A DNA stretch of 64,000 nucleotides from Aphidius gifuensis (lineage: Eukaryota > Arthropoda > Insecta > Hymenoptera > Braconidae): positions 868,001-932,000 of the forward strand of contig NC_057793.1 in NCBI RefSeq assembly GCF_014905175.1, written 5' to 3'. The translations under genes were made by a program, and so were the position numbers. The stretch's first letter is position 1, and each line of letters opens with the position of its first letter. Under the pieces are notes generated by a model. That model worked only from the letters and a program-made list of their open reading frames with translations. It had not been told where the DNA came from and ran no database searches. Shown in pieces: positions 36,001 through 51,000 of the stretch.

Positions 36001-39000
36001 AATTATCGAAACTAAAAACGTAATATATAATAAATGTTGTGATAACATTGGCTTTATATTTTATGATAAGATATCTCGGTGTATTTAAACCAGTGAATCT
36101 CAACTTGATCCTATATAATTTACACAATTTATTTTAATGATTAATTCAAATTATTTTTTAAAAATTGAATAATCAAATTTTATTTTCATTATTTGTTTTT
36201 TTGTTGAATTTTTTATCAAGTCATCTAGTTGATAATTGTAAATGTAATTTAAATTTTTTTTATTTAAAAGAAGATGAGTTGTTTGGCAATAACTGATAAT
36301 GCCAGAATAAATTATTGTAAATTATATTTCGACCTTGAGTAAATTAATGTATATTAAATAACTCGTCGTTATTTTCATTGAACTCGATCAATATAATAAA
36401 AATGCCAAATGAAAAAAAAATATATATATAAAAATATGATAAATAATTATTAAAACGGAAAAACATGTTTTACGAATCGCGACCCCTTTTTTGGTTTGAC
36501 CTCGACGATTAACAGTCGAAAGTTCGGCTTTATATTTATTATTAAAAATTAAATAAGGTATAAATGATAAGAATAATATTATATATTGATTTTAATATTT
36601 AAATAAAATTACTATTTGTTTAAACAAAAAATAACAAGTGATTATATTTTGGTTTGATTTATTTTTTTGTTTGCTGTGGAGAAAGTAGAGTGACACATTT
36701 TACTGAATGTATAAATAATCCAAGACATGGCATATTAAATTCAATGTTACAATGTCGTTTTTTTTTTTTTTTTTTTGTTAATAAATATTGCAGTGATTGT
36801 GATGATACTATTTTTATACCATTTCCAAATATAGCCAAATTTAAAAGCATTTATCTACACTGATATGAAATGAAGAAAAATTTCATAAAATTATTTTAAA
36901 TTTGTAAAAATTATTGATCAATTATATGAGCAATTAAAATAATGAAATTATATTATTATTATTATTTTATTATTATTAAAATATTGTGATAATTTTTTAA
37001 AATATTTTTTGATATTAACTTGATAAATTTTAGAAATAATAATTTATTTTTAAAAATATTTTTGTAAAATAATTATTCAATTCACTCGGTTTATTTATTT
37101 TAAAAAAAGAATAAATTATTATTTATATTTTTTAGCTTTTGAATAATTATAAAGTTTGATAATTTAGTTTTTTTTTTTGTTTACTGGTTTATTATTAAAC
37201 AGTGTCTGGGTTATGATATAATTAATAAGAAAAAATATCAAAAATAAATCCACAATTTCAATTTTTGTTTAATTTATATATTTTAATATGAAAAGTTATA
37301 TACACATTGTTAAAATAATTATGATGAGTTTAAATTTATTAAATGTGGAAGAAGTATTAATTGGTAATTCAATATCCCAACGTAAATGTTGAATATGGAT
37401 TTTAATATATCCCTTAATTTTGTAAAAGCTTCTCATATCAGTAACAAATTAATTGAATTCAGGGTTTCAGTATAACACACATGTTATTCGAGCAGACAAT
37501 GAACTTGACCAACTGTTAATTGTCATAATTATCCAAATAGTTATAATTAAAAAAAAAAAAAAAAATCATTAACACTAAACATAACAAAGTTTAAAGGTAT
37601 TTTTTCAGTTTTATTTCTCAAAGATAATTCAATTTTATTTACCCGAAAGGAAAATCAATATACACTTTGATAAAAAAAAAGATATTAATTACTAAATTTC
37701 ATTAGTATTATTATAAATAATTACAAGATATTTTTGTAAAGAAATAAAATTTAAAAATCATTTTTTCAATCGGCCAAAGTAAATTTAGTAAATTTATTTT
37801 TGTAAATATATTTTTAAATGTAGGCAAATAAAAATTACTTTTTTTTTTTTTTTTAATTAACATTAATTTTTTTATATTGCGGACTTTAATCTGTAAAAAA
37901 TTAATCACAATAGCAAAAACCATGAAAAAATAAAAACTTCAATTTAAAAAATACAAAAGAAAGTGTAATAAAAAAATTTTCCAATATACAAACATTTGAC
38001 CTTTTTTTTTTTTCTTTTGATATTTTATTATTGACAAGCCCCTGGAATAAAATAGTAATAAAGAAATGAAACATAATAAAAGATACAAGGTTTTTGAGGT
38101 GTGATATATACATTCAAGCTTCTAGGGGCGATATAAAAAAAAAAAAAAAAAAAAAAAGGAAAATTATGAAACTGGAACGAGGTGGTGCTTTTTGATATGA
38201 AGATTTGTCACTTGGATTTTAGACAATAGACTATTAGGGCAGTTTCGTGGTAAGCCGAGACTTTCCCCTTTTTTTTTTTTTATTTTATTTACGGGGTCTT
38301 GTGAGGGGATTTTGTGAGGGTGCAAAATTCTAGAAAAGTACTTGTTCATACCACTTGACAACTACTTGAGTTTTCAACAATTTTACTCACAACTGTTTCT
38401 ATGTCTATTGACTCTTTGCATCCCTTTTGACACCCCCCTTTTACCACCCATTTCCACCGGCGACTTTTTACTTTTTAAAATTTTACCATTTTTTAATCAT
38501 CCCTATTTTTTTATTTTCGCAATCTGTCAATGAATTAATATCAACAATTTAAAATATGTAAAATGTATTTTTCTAATTTTTTTTTTCTTTTTGTTGTTGA
38601 GTTTTATTATTAATTGTTGAACTGTAATATAACCACTTGACCCCAAAACAATGCTCGTATTTAAATGCTAAATTCTTGAGAAAAAAAAAATTTATAATTT
38701 TTATATTCATTGTCAACCACAATTGACATGATTAATTAATATTTAATATGTAAATTGTCCTTAAATAAAAATACAAATTTTTCATATATTAATTTTGTAT
38801 TTTAATTTATTTTATAAATAAATTATTACGAAATACATATTGATTTTAAGAAAAAAATGAATTTTTTAAAAATTATTATTATTTATTTTTAATTTATGCA
38901 AAAATTGTTTAGCGCAGCTGCAATAAACAAGCAGCTTCGTTTTATTAAACAGACAAATAAAGAAAATAAAAATATGAAAAGTTATCACACACACATACTT

Positions 39001-42000
39001 AGTATTCGTAATTGCAGTTTATTTTTTTTGTTAATTTAAATTTTTTTATTGTGCAATATATTTTATATACATGATAATGATTGGCTACATTTTTAATTTG
39101 ACACAAAGAATATGATGTCAGTCATTGATGACGACTACTTGAATCATTGTCTAAACAAAGAGAAAATAAAAATTAAATTACAAATAAAATCATCAATCTA
39201 AATTGAAAATAACTCGTAATTTTAACCTAGATATTTTTTTTTATCAATTAAATGTACATCAATTGATACAGTAGAAAAAAAAAAATTAAATTTCTATAAA
39301 ATTGATAATTGATCTTGGACAACTTTGGAGGTTGTTTATCAATAAATAATTTCTATAAATTTTTTTAAATAATTATCTGTTTTTATTGCCTCAAGGATTT
39401 TGCCTTTTATTCCATTAAAAATTATCATTTTAATAATTAAATTGAGTCAGCAAAAAAAATAACCTAAATTATATTTAATTTGTATGAAATTTTTCTTTTT
39501 CGAAATAGTTTTTTTTTAGATCTTTGGCTAGACATTATCAGGTCAAATTATCACAGTGAAAGTTTGACAGATATATTTTATAATTTTTTAATCAATTCCT
39601 TTTTCATTTTATACATCATCAAGATTATATATATGAATTATTAAATTCCCGGAAGCTTCTTTAATCTGTCCACATAAAAAATTTAATTAAACAAAAAGAG
39701 TTATCAATATTTGTATCGGTTAATTAATCTAAAAATAAATAAAGTTAGCTTGCTTGAGGCTAGATGTCATTTATTTGAACGAACAAAATGTTATGAGGAC
39801 AAATACACTTGGCCAATATAAATAATGCTTCTAATATAACCACACTTTGAATATTTGAATTGATTAAAAATAGATTTTAAAATACACCACTGCAAACTTT
39901 TAAATATATAAAAAAAATTCAACTAAATTGAATATTCAATAAATAATTTAAATTCAATAATTAAAATACTTTAATTATTCAAATTTTTTCATCTCAATGT
40001 ACATTTTTTTCATCAAGTCTATCAGCAAGTGATAAAAATAATTATGTCATTCAAAATGATAAATAATTTAAAGAAAATATACATGTAGGTCGAGTTGAAA
40101 GCAGTTTATCATTTTTTATTTTTTTGATATAATATTTATTTTTTAACCAAAGACATTTGGCATCCAATACAGGATAATCCTTTGGCCAAAGTCCTCTGAG
40201 AAAAGATCACGTGTGTGTACAAGAATATCCTTAACAAAAAAAAATAAATGATATATACAAGTCCAAGTTGAAAAGCTACTTAATGGGGAGAACATTGTCA
40301 AATGTTTTTTTTTTTCTTTATTATTATCTTTATGAAAAAGTTGTCAGGTATTTTGTATGTGAGATCGTTTCTCTTCCATTGAAGCTCTTAAAATGCAAAG
40401 GTGTAGTTAAACGAGGTCTTCTTCTTTGGAAGATTTGGTGTACTCGTTAGTATTCTACACGTTTGTTTTTACCACCCTACTATCATCATTTTACTTTTTT
40501 TTAAAAACCAAGATTTTTTTTTTTTATTCTGTATAGTGCGCGGGGGGTGGTTGTCGATGTTCTCACCTAGCTTATCATCCCCCTTTTCAACATCTACACT
40601 TATGTTCACCATGCACTTCACATTAATATACTGCATGGCTTTTATTTAAGACACAAAGTACAATCATCAAGTTGCACGCTGTCTTTTACTTTTTTTTTTT
40701 TTTTTTTCTTTCATCTAGATTTTTTGGTTTTTTTATTCTTTCACTTCATGGGATGCTTACTTACTCTAACTCCACCTTGTTTTGTCTCTCCCACCGACCT
40801 TATCAAAAAAATGAAAAAATTGTTGGGGAGAATCTACCCGACCCTTTTTCATTTTCTCTGTAACAAAATGCAAGCTAAAGCCCACACGTTCGAACAAAAA
40901 CTTAACGTATATTTTCGTTAACTTGACGTCACGATGAGTACGTTAAATTGGAGATTTTTCTTTTTTTTTTTTTTCTCTTGATATTGAGTATATCTACTCA
41001 ATTAACTATTCGCTTTCTATATATACTTGACAATGACACTTGTAATTTTTTAAAATTTTTATAAATTAGATTTTTATACTTGTTGAAAAACCAATTAATA
41101 TTTTTTCATTTTTATGATAAAATTTGCAAGATAAATTATAAATTTTTTGTGCAATTTAAAAGTTTGAAATTTGTTAATGAGATTATATTTATTTTTGGAT
41201 CATTTTGTGATACTGAGTCATGATTTATTTTTTTTTTTTTTTATACAAAAATTACATGGAATTATCAATATGAATTTTGATTAGATTAGATTATTCGGCC
41301 TTGGACTTTTAAGTCCATTTGGCTGATAGTTTGAGTACATTAATCTCGATTAGAAGTTAGCTAATAAAATCGGTAGCTGTTCTCCAAAAAAAACAATCAA
41401 AAATATTTGTAAATTATTTTTCAATAGGAGAAGAAAAACGCATAAAAAATTAAAGCATTAAATAAATATTTGCAATAAATTTAGAGCTAAAAAAAATAGA
41501 TAATGCAATTTAAATTTACTGCTGTTTTTTTTGAGAAAAAAAATAATTTGGTTTTTATTATGACCTTCACAAGTTGCCCAGCAACAAATAATCATGATCT
41601 ACTGAATCAAAATGCCTTCGACATTTACCAAAATAAATAAAAAAAAAAAAAATTATAATCTATCGCTTTTATATACCGAAGATGGTCCTGCAAACAAAGT
41701 AGGTACAACATACATATGTAATTCTTCAAAGAAAAACCAGTTTGGTGGAGCCTCGAAAGCGAAAAATAAACAAAAAAAAAATTCTAAAAATGCAAAAATC
41801 TGTTGTTCGTACATAGCTCAACAATAAAATCAATTACCATCAAAATTTTGTTGATAAAATAATTATTAAACACAGCAACAATACAAATAATCACAAAAAT
41901 AATTTCTATTCATTTTAAAATAAAACTAAAAAGCCTTGTTTCCGCATCGGCAAAAAAATAACCAATCGCTAATTTCCATTGAAAACATTAAAAATAAATT

Positions 42001-45000
42001 TTAATAACAATAATGAAGAGAAAAAAAAAACGTGTTAATGAACAAGCGATAAGTTGTAATATGAGAAGCTGAAAATATGTGGTAAATTTTCAAGTGTTAT
42101 CTCATGTGTGTGTGTCGACAGAACAAACACAAGTGTCCCACTTTGAACAAACTACGATGATCAAGATGACGAAGAAAATGATGGTGATGATGAAGAAGAA
42201 GATGCTGATTGTCATTTAGATGCATAATTTGTAAGCGAGACTTCTTCAAAAAAAAATATCAGTGGTTCAGTGATCATGTAATTAATGACTTGATTGCAAG
42301 AAGATGATAGTGTCAGTTGAAAAAAAAAATTGAATAAATATAAATAAAAAGGCTCGACATTTTATGTCAATATAATTTGATGAATGGCAACCTTCTCGTT
42401 GATTTTATATATATTTTTATTATGTGTTGTGTGTTTAACTAAGGCCAAACACGTATTTCCCATCATGATGAAAATATGTGGGCATAGATAGGGTTAAGAA
42501 TTTTTTACCATATGAAATGAAAAGAGAAAAAAATATATGTGTTTTAGAATTTCGGACTGCGATTGTGTATATATATTTTGTCGAAGTATAAGCACGTAGT
42601 TGGCCACACCAAAGAAAAAGGGATCATAGAGTGGACTTAGCGTTCAAATCCCCCGGTAAAACTTCAACAGAATAACAAACTTTTCGTTTTCTTGTACATA
42701 TAATATTACATGTTACTAAAATCTCAAAGATCTGTTTTTGTCTTGATTTTTTTTTTTACTTTTTTAAATTAAAAGTCATTGGAATCAAAAGTTATGATGA
42801 CATGAACAACTTATCTTTGTGTGTCTTTAAAATCTTTAAAAATTTATTTAAAATTATTTTTTTTTTTTTCTACAAATAAACATGTTTTTTTCTGTTTAAT
42901 TTTGATGATATTATTTTGCATATTTGAAAAATGTATTAAACAAGGTTAAAATAATAGAGTATATAAATAAAAATATTGTTTTTTTTTTGCAAATGATGGA
43001 AGCTACAACGACGACCTTGTATATTTTTTTAATATTTAAAAATCACTTACATAAGATGAGCAAATGATTCGGCTGTGTATAGTGACATCGACTGCGCATT
43101 TTTATTTTTAGAATTCAAAGATTTATTTATATACACCTATGTACTACATTGAATTTATTTTTTTTTTTTTAAATGAAAGTCGATTCGTTTTTTTTTTTTT
43201 ATTATTACTGTACTAATTGGCACTTAAATTTACAGATTGTAAATATTAAATTATTAAATATTTAAAAATGCATAAATTAGCGATAGAAATTTTTTTTTTT
43301 ATTTTTATTATTTCCTTGGGAATAATTATTAATAGACATAAGCTTGATTGATATATTTTTTTTCAAAATTATTAATATCTCTGTAATAAATATCAAGATT
43401 GTCAAAAAGTAATCTGATTATTTTTAGAACAACAAATCTATTCTAATTTCTACTCGACGATGAATTTTTAAAAAATATATATTTAGTCTTAGATTTTTTT
43501 TAGACATTATATTTTATTTCTTGATATACTTTTACATCCGGCAATTGACAAAAAAAAAAAAAACAAAAACGTCAATGATATATGACGCTGCAATAACAGC
43601 AAAATTAAAGATTCAAATGTGAAAAAAAAGCAGCTAATTTATAGCTTTTAAAATATTTTAACTTTTTGGTATTGAGTTCTTACTTCTTTTTGATATTTTA
43701 CTTTACGAATAATACTGCAGACAGTTCAAGAATTTATTTTTCAAGAGGAATAAAAAAAAAAAAAAAGTAAGAATTGACTAGTGTGTATATCCAAGGCGCA
43801 TAAAATGGCCCTCCAATCCTGAATTTATATCGTGTATTTAGGTGAGAATTGGTTCTTTATGAGTTGCACGTGATAATACTTGACAATATTACTATAACAA
43901 GACGTGCAAAATACCAAACGTTTGTTTATATTTTTCGACTGAAAAATAAAATAAAAATATATACATAAAAATCTCAAAATTGACATGACAAAAGTATTTT
44001 ATTTATAAATATTATTTATGTATTTTAAAAAACAAAAAAATCAAAACCTCATAAATTTTTATCTTGATCTTAATTTATTTATTCAATTTATTTTTTATTT
44101 TTGCAGAACGATGATTTGGTATTTGACATAGAGACAAAATCACCTGTTGAAATAAAATTAATTGACAAACATGAAGAAGGATTATTCCACCGAATAAAAA
44201 GAGACATTGGAGGCTGGTTTTCTTGGTTTCCAAAACCATCAACGACAACAGTCCCACCAAGTATGAAAAAAATAAAAATAAATGGCAAATTAATTTGATG
44301 AATTAACTAAAAATTATATTTTTCCAACAGCTGAAACAACAACAACGACAACAACAACAACAACAACATCAACAACATCAACAAGTACAACAACTCCATT
44401 ACCAGAAGCTCAGCTTCTTCAAAGCTCCACGAGTTCATTAAATCGTAGACCAACAAGAAACAGCGACGAGGTAATTGATGAGCAAAATAGCGTTGGTGGA
44501 AATGAAGATGAGGTAATGATTAATAAAAATTTTAATATCAATTATATTAACATACAATTATAGCTTACAATAAGAATTATAAATTAATATTGATATTATT
44601 ATTATTTCATTAGGATAATGCTATTGGTGAAGTGGGAGAAAAAGGTAGTAATCAAGAACCAATTGATCAGGAGGATGAGGATAATGAGGGTTGGCCTGGA
44701 TCTGGTGATACTGATGATGGAAGTGGTACAACTGGACCAGATATTTTTAATCCACCAATAAAACCTTCTGGAGGACAATCAAGTAAGTAACATTAATTAA
44801 TTAATTTTAAAAATTATATTTTATAATTTTTCTATTTTATCTTGCAGAATTCTACAGAGTTACATTGACTATTTCTGAGCCATATTTGGAGACATATGCT
44901 GATATTCATAGCCCACAGTATACTGAATTTACTAAAAAATTAAATAAATCAATTGTTAAATTATTATTTGAGCGTATTCCTAATTATGATCATTTATCAA

Positions 45001-48000
45001 ATGTCGTCAAGATATCGTAAGTATTTTTCATCATTTTATATACTAGAAATATTAAACGATAATTAATTAAATTATTTTTTTTAATACAGACCAACAAATG
45101 ACCCATTTAAGCTACAAGTTACACTTGATATTGGCTCAACATTTACTGATGAAAATGAAATTCGTGATGTTTTAAAAAATCAATTGTCGTTACATTCACT
45201 TGGTGATGTTGAGGTTTCTCCAGAAGGTTTTACCTTCAGAATATCTCAAGGTAATATTTTCATTATGATTAAACAATTGATGAATGATAAATTGTTGTTG
45301 TTTAGATTTCTATTGTAATTTATTATTGAATATGTCATTTGTAAAATTATGTTGCAATAGAAAATATTATTTATTTATTTATTTAAGATTAGCATTTTAT
45401 TTATCATAAAAAATTATTAAATATTTATGATTTATTATTATTTTTATATTTATTATTTAGAAAAATGTGATGAACATTTAGAATTACGTTGTCGTGATGG
45501 TACTTGTGTGCCATTAATTTCACGATGTGATGGTAAAACACAATGTCCAGATAAATCTGATGAGTTGGATTGTTCAACGACAATTCAACCAACTGAAGAA
45601 ACAAGTAAGATTAGCATGAATTATTAACTGCTTGTTATTATTTTTATAATTTATCATTTATATATTGTTTATTATTTTTTATTTGATAATATTAAAAGCC
45701 ACTGAACGAGTTAAAACTGAAAAATCATTTAATGAAATTCCTGGATTGGTACCAGATAATTTTCCAACACCTGTATCATCAACAAATGATTGTAGGGGTG
45801 ATGATGCTATACCTTGCAGTGATGGTAGTCGTATTATTTGTTCAGTTCAACAATGTGATGGTGTATATGATTGTCGTAATGGAGAAGACGAAAAAAATTG
45901 TAGTAATAGTATGATTTTTCGATTTTATTTTATCATTCTAACGAAACTTTTGGTTCTTGTTTCTTTTTTGTTTGTTTCATTGTATTAATGTTGTTTTTTT
46001 TTTATTGTTTTACAGGCTGTGGTTATGGTGAATTTGCTTGTGATGCATCAAGATGTATTTTGGACAAACAAAAATGTGATTTTATACAAGATTGCGAGGA
46101 TGGAAGTGATGAAAGAGGCTGCAATTATCCAGGTGAGTTAATTTGAATTTTAATTACTTGAAAAATTATTTTATCGTGCACAAATATCCAAGGTTTCTTT
46201 TTGGGAAAACAGTTTTATCGACGCTTGAAAATGTCGGCAAGTGCGAGAATATTTTCCTCGTTAGATATTTTTCTATATATTGATTTCGAAATATTAATTT
46301 CGAAATATATTCATAGGTCAAGCTGATGATACACTTGTCCCATTAATTTTTTCACAATTATAATTAACAAAATAAATTTAAAAAATTGCTTTTAAAGCTT
46401 GGAACAATACTTTAACTAAATTGAAAAAAAATTAGTTGAATTTGTGATTAAAAAAAAGGCCATTTGTTAGTTAACAATTGAAAAATTACGAGATCATTTG
46501 GATTGTCGAGAATATTATTTTGTCATTAAAATAGGATGATGATATAAAAAAGAGGGCAGTAAAGTTGTCAGCAAGAGATATGATCGAATGAATATTCAAC
46601 GTTTGAAGAGCTTTTTTACATTTTTTTTTTTTTTTTTTTTTTCTGGTAAACAAGGTGCACACTGTTGTGCATTTTTTTTTTATACTTGAAGAGGCCAATG
46701 GGGCTGCTCACAACCTAGAGATTTGTGAATAAAAGTTGGTAGTCAACTATGTGGAAAGAGAACACGCAAGAAGTTAAGAATATATATATTTTTTTTGTTC
46801 TATTTCACGAGTCGTCTTGACATCCGTTTTATTAAAACCATCTCTGAACATAAACATAATACGTAATCCATATATGAAAATGTAATATACACACCACAAT
46901 AGCAGCATTACTTTTGAAAACTCGATTCAACTTTGTAGCTATTGTTTTGAGTCTGATGTGTTTATCAATAACCGAGTACACCTCAATGCTTAAATATATT
47001 AATCCATTTAAAGACATTCTAATAATTTCAATTTATTATTATTTTCTAGGACAATTTTTTTGATTTATTTTCAATCAGCTTTATTAAATTATTATTGAGC
47101 TTTATGCTGACGATTTAATTACTTTATTGATTTTTATAAAAAAGACAAAATTAAATAGAAAAAAAATAAATAACCACATAACAAAAAAGGGCAATTCAAA
47201 GTTATGAATTTTATAATTTAAATAATAATAACAGGGAGTCACTGCACGCTAGGTACCACCACGACAAATGTCAGACAATATCTCGTTGTAAATTAATTAT
47301 CTTTACATTACAACCTGTAAAGTATTCTATTATCTAAAAATTTTTATTTCATAAATTTAGCTTTTATTTTTAGATATTTTTTACATTAATTTTACATTTT
47401 TTAAAATTTTTCTTTTTACTTATTAATTTGCATATTGATTAGAGTATTTATAAATTTGAATTAATTATTAAATACTTTTTAAGTACATGTTATTAATCAA
47501 ATTATTGAATTTTAATTTTAAATGACAGTTTTAATTTTATTATGAGAAAAAAATAAAATTATAACTCGGTAGATTGTCGAGTACTCGATGATATATATTT
47601 TATAAAATTTCTATGACTGTGTCTTTTTAATTAGAACATGGTATTAAAAGATAAATTATGTATAAATTTTTCAAGTAAAAATAGCAGATTTTACCACTTG
47701 AAATTTCCTGAAAAAATATATGAAAAATTAATTTTTAAAAATGAAAATACAATCGGTAGAAAAAAGCGTAAATTAAATAAAATTTATTTATTTTTTTGCT
47801 TTGAGTTTATTGATAAATAAATGCAATTTACAGTAATTTATTTAATATAAATATTTTTATTGTACTAATTCAAGGCTAAATGCCATTGATGAATATTTAT
47901 ATAAATATTGCAAGTTGAAATGTCGGGGGAGTACAATCTCAAAGGGATTTCTTTGTGGATTTTACTCTTGGTGCTATTTTAATTGAACACACGCCATATA

Positions 48001-51000
48001 TACTTAACAACAAACCCGATAAGGAATTCACATTTTTTTTTATTTTATTTTTTATCATTCATTTTGCTTCTTTCATTTAGACAAATTCTATTTTATTTTT
48101 TTTCATTTCTTTGTTCGCGCTTTGTGGATTTTTTTAAAATTCATTTTCATCATCCCCAGGTAATAAATTGATGAATTATGTTGACAATTGACTGTTGTTT
48201 TAACTTGGAAAATCAAACTCAAAATTATTAGAAAATTTAACGAAATATTCTTGAAATAATACTAAACACTTTGGTTGAATAAAAAACCCAAAAAATATAA
48301 TTTTTTAATGCTCAAAAAAATTTAACTAGGCATTATAAAATTGAATTTTATTTCCATAAATTTTTTTGATACTGATCAGAGTTTCAAGTTTGAAATTCAA
48401 AATTAAATCGATTTTTAATGACTCTTAATTTCTAAAATCTACATCAGCAAATTTACAATTTATTTTTTTTTAATTCTTAAAAGTTGATTAAACACAATAA
48501 TCAATCAATCAACTGGATCTTTTTATTTATCAACATAAATAATCGAGTTTTTCAACACTTGAAAATTCATTCAACAAAAAGCATTTTAATATAAATATAA
48601 AAACAAGATAATAATTCGTCAACGAGAATATTTTGTTAAATTAAATTCTCCACCTTCTATCATAAATGCGATGATAAGCGACCAGTGAAACCAACACTTG
48701 GTCAGATTGGTAGGCGTTACTTTTGTGTTTGCTAGTTTTACAGTTATAATTTTCATACTCATCTTGGTTATAATGAAAAATAAAAAAAATAACAAAAGCA
48801 ATAAAATAAAATATTAATCGTGCATATATCTTAATAAAACTTTTTACTATCTTTTTTTTTATACATTATTTATTTGTTTAATAATTTTTAACTTTAAACT
48901 ATAAATTCACAAATATTATTAAATTTTTTATATACATTTTCAAACATATTTATTTTTGCAAGTATGTCATATAATTTTCAATATTTGAATTGTTAAATAT
49001 TTCAAGATAAAATAGCTATTTGTGTCTCAAAAAAAAAGCCGACGTATTATTAGCAACGACCTCAATCAACCATCTTCAAAAATTAAATTAACTATTAATT
49101 TTTATTGCAGTCTCAATATTCTTAGTTTCGCTTCATATATTTATTTTTTTTTATTAGCCATAAAAAAAAATACATATCGATTATTTCTTAGAAATTTTTT
49201 TCGAATTTTTAATAACATATTTAAGTGTGTGGTTTTTCAAGAGATTTCGATTATGTCTGAGTTGAACAATTAATATTTATGTGACATCTTGTCACTCTTT
49301 CTACCACAGAAATAAAAAAAAAAAAAAATAGCAATAAATCTTTACTAAGCAATTTTTAAAAATAAACTAATTTTCAAATAATTAAATAAATAATTTCACA
49401 AAATTTATTTCTATCAATTATTTGCTTGTTTCTAATAATTTTTTTTCTATCAATTGTCTAAATTTTAATATACATGTTTTAGTATATAATTTTAGCGAGA
49501 TAAAGTTGAGTCTTTGCTCAGACCAAGTGTCTATAAGAGAGTTGTTGAAAAAGTCCATTAGCATGAAAATGCGATACTGCAGATATGGGACTGAATAAAC
49601 ATGGTTCTTGTAAAACGTGGATATAATCCACCATATTTTTCACTCCATTATCTTGCAATTTTTTTTTTCTTCTTATTTTGTTGCTTCAAAGTACCAAGTG
49701 TCCTTCAATCCACTTTCTTTTTATCCATACAAAAATTATGTATTTTTTTTTTTTGTCTTTATTATTCATGCTGTTTTTCATCATTTGATTTTTGACTGGA
49801 TTTTTAAGATACTTAACTTGTGTTTCACGTGCCACATCATAAATCAACTTTACCATTTATAATTGAGAATAAAAAATTTTTCTTTTTTCTTTTCTATTTT
49901 GTTTATCTGAATATATTTTTTTATTATTTTCTTCTCTTTAGTCATATTTTTAATCTTATTCATATTTTATCAACAAAAAAAAAAATGCTATTTTATTGTC
50001 AATGCGTGCGCAAACAAGTCGCAACGACAAAAAGGCTAATGAAAAAAAAAAATTTAAAAAACAATTCAATGTATAAAAACCGCGCGGCGCTAAAGTTGTA
50101 CATGCGGTTCAGATAGTTAAATCTCCGCCAACTTATAAAACGCGGATAAACACACATGCCTTTTGCTATCGTTCCGCGACAAGTTTCAACTCAAAAAATA
50201 ATAACAACAATATAAATAATATAAATAATCGTATCACATTTCCCATTTAACTTTTAACAAAAAAATCGACTGGAACCAAACGTAAAAATAAATTTAAAAA
50301 AAAAAAAATATATACGTCTAGCAAGTAAACTATTTTTACATATAATCACTTTTATCCCTCGACTCAGGCATTTTTTTTTGACAAATCATTTCTCTATGCG
50401 ACATAAATTACGATACATATAGCTAGAAAAAATTTAAAAATAATTTTTTTTTAACTTTATAAATATTTTTGGATTTTTATTAAATTATATTCAGCTTGTT
50501 TTTTTTTTACAACAGTGTTAAATTATCGCTGAAAATTTTTTTCATCAAGTTTAGATTTTTTTTTTTTCTTCATGTGTGCAATTGAGGATGGTGGGTGGAT
50601 GGGTGGGTGGGTTGGAAGATGATTGAGAGTAAACAAGGGATGCTGTCCAAAAAAATGTATTGAAAAAAAAAATAAAATAAATAAAAAAATATATAATAGA
50701 TGCATTGAAAGTGGCTTAGTGCCTCCCACTCACTCTTACCTCGTTGTTGGGAGGTGGGGTATTAACTGAGGGCTTGTTCGTTCGGTAGGTCGATGTGTTT
50801 GCCACGCGACTTCTGCCAGTCCGTCAGATTGTTCTCATCGTGATACACATACATCCTAAATGTGCATGTGTTATTGTGCATTTGTGGTATTTTTTATTAT
50901 TGATAAATTTTTTTTTTTTTTATATATATAAAATATTAACCCTTTGTTTTTTTTTATTTTTGTCTTTTTTTCAAGTTGAATTAATTTTTATTGTCATTGA

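Noticed and set aside
41612..41827. 71-codon Lys/Asn-rich frame
   Set aside because: Composition is that of the AT-rich background, with no motif and no flanking exon signals.
42630..42660. GCGTTCAAATCCCCCGG resembling a tRNA B-box
   Set aside because: No pairing T-stem, acceptor or anticodon arm can be built around it.
49022..49273. 83-codon frame with hydrophobic stretches (a receptor-like look)
   Set aside because: AT-driven Phe/Ile/Asn/Lys composition, no recognised motif, no splice partners.
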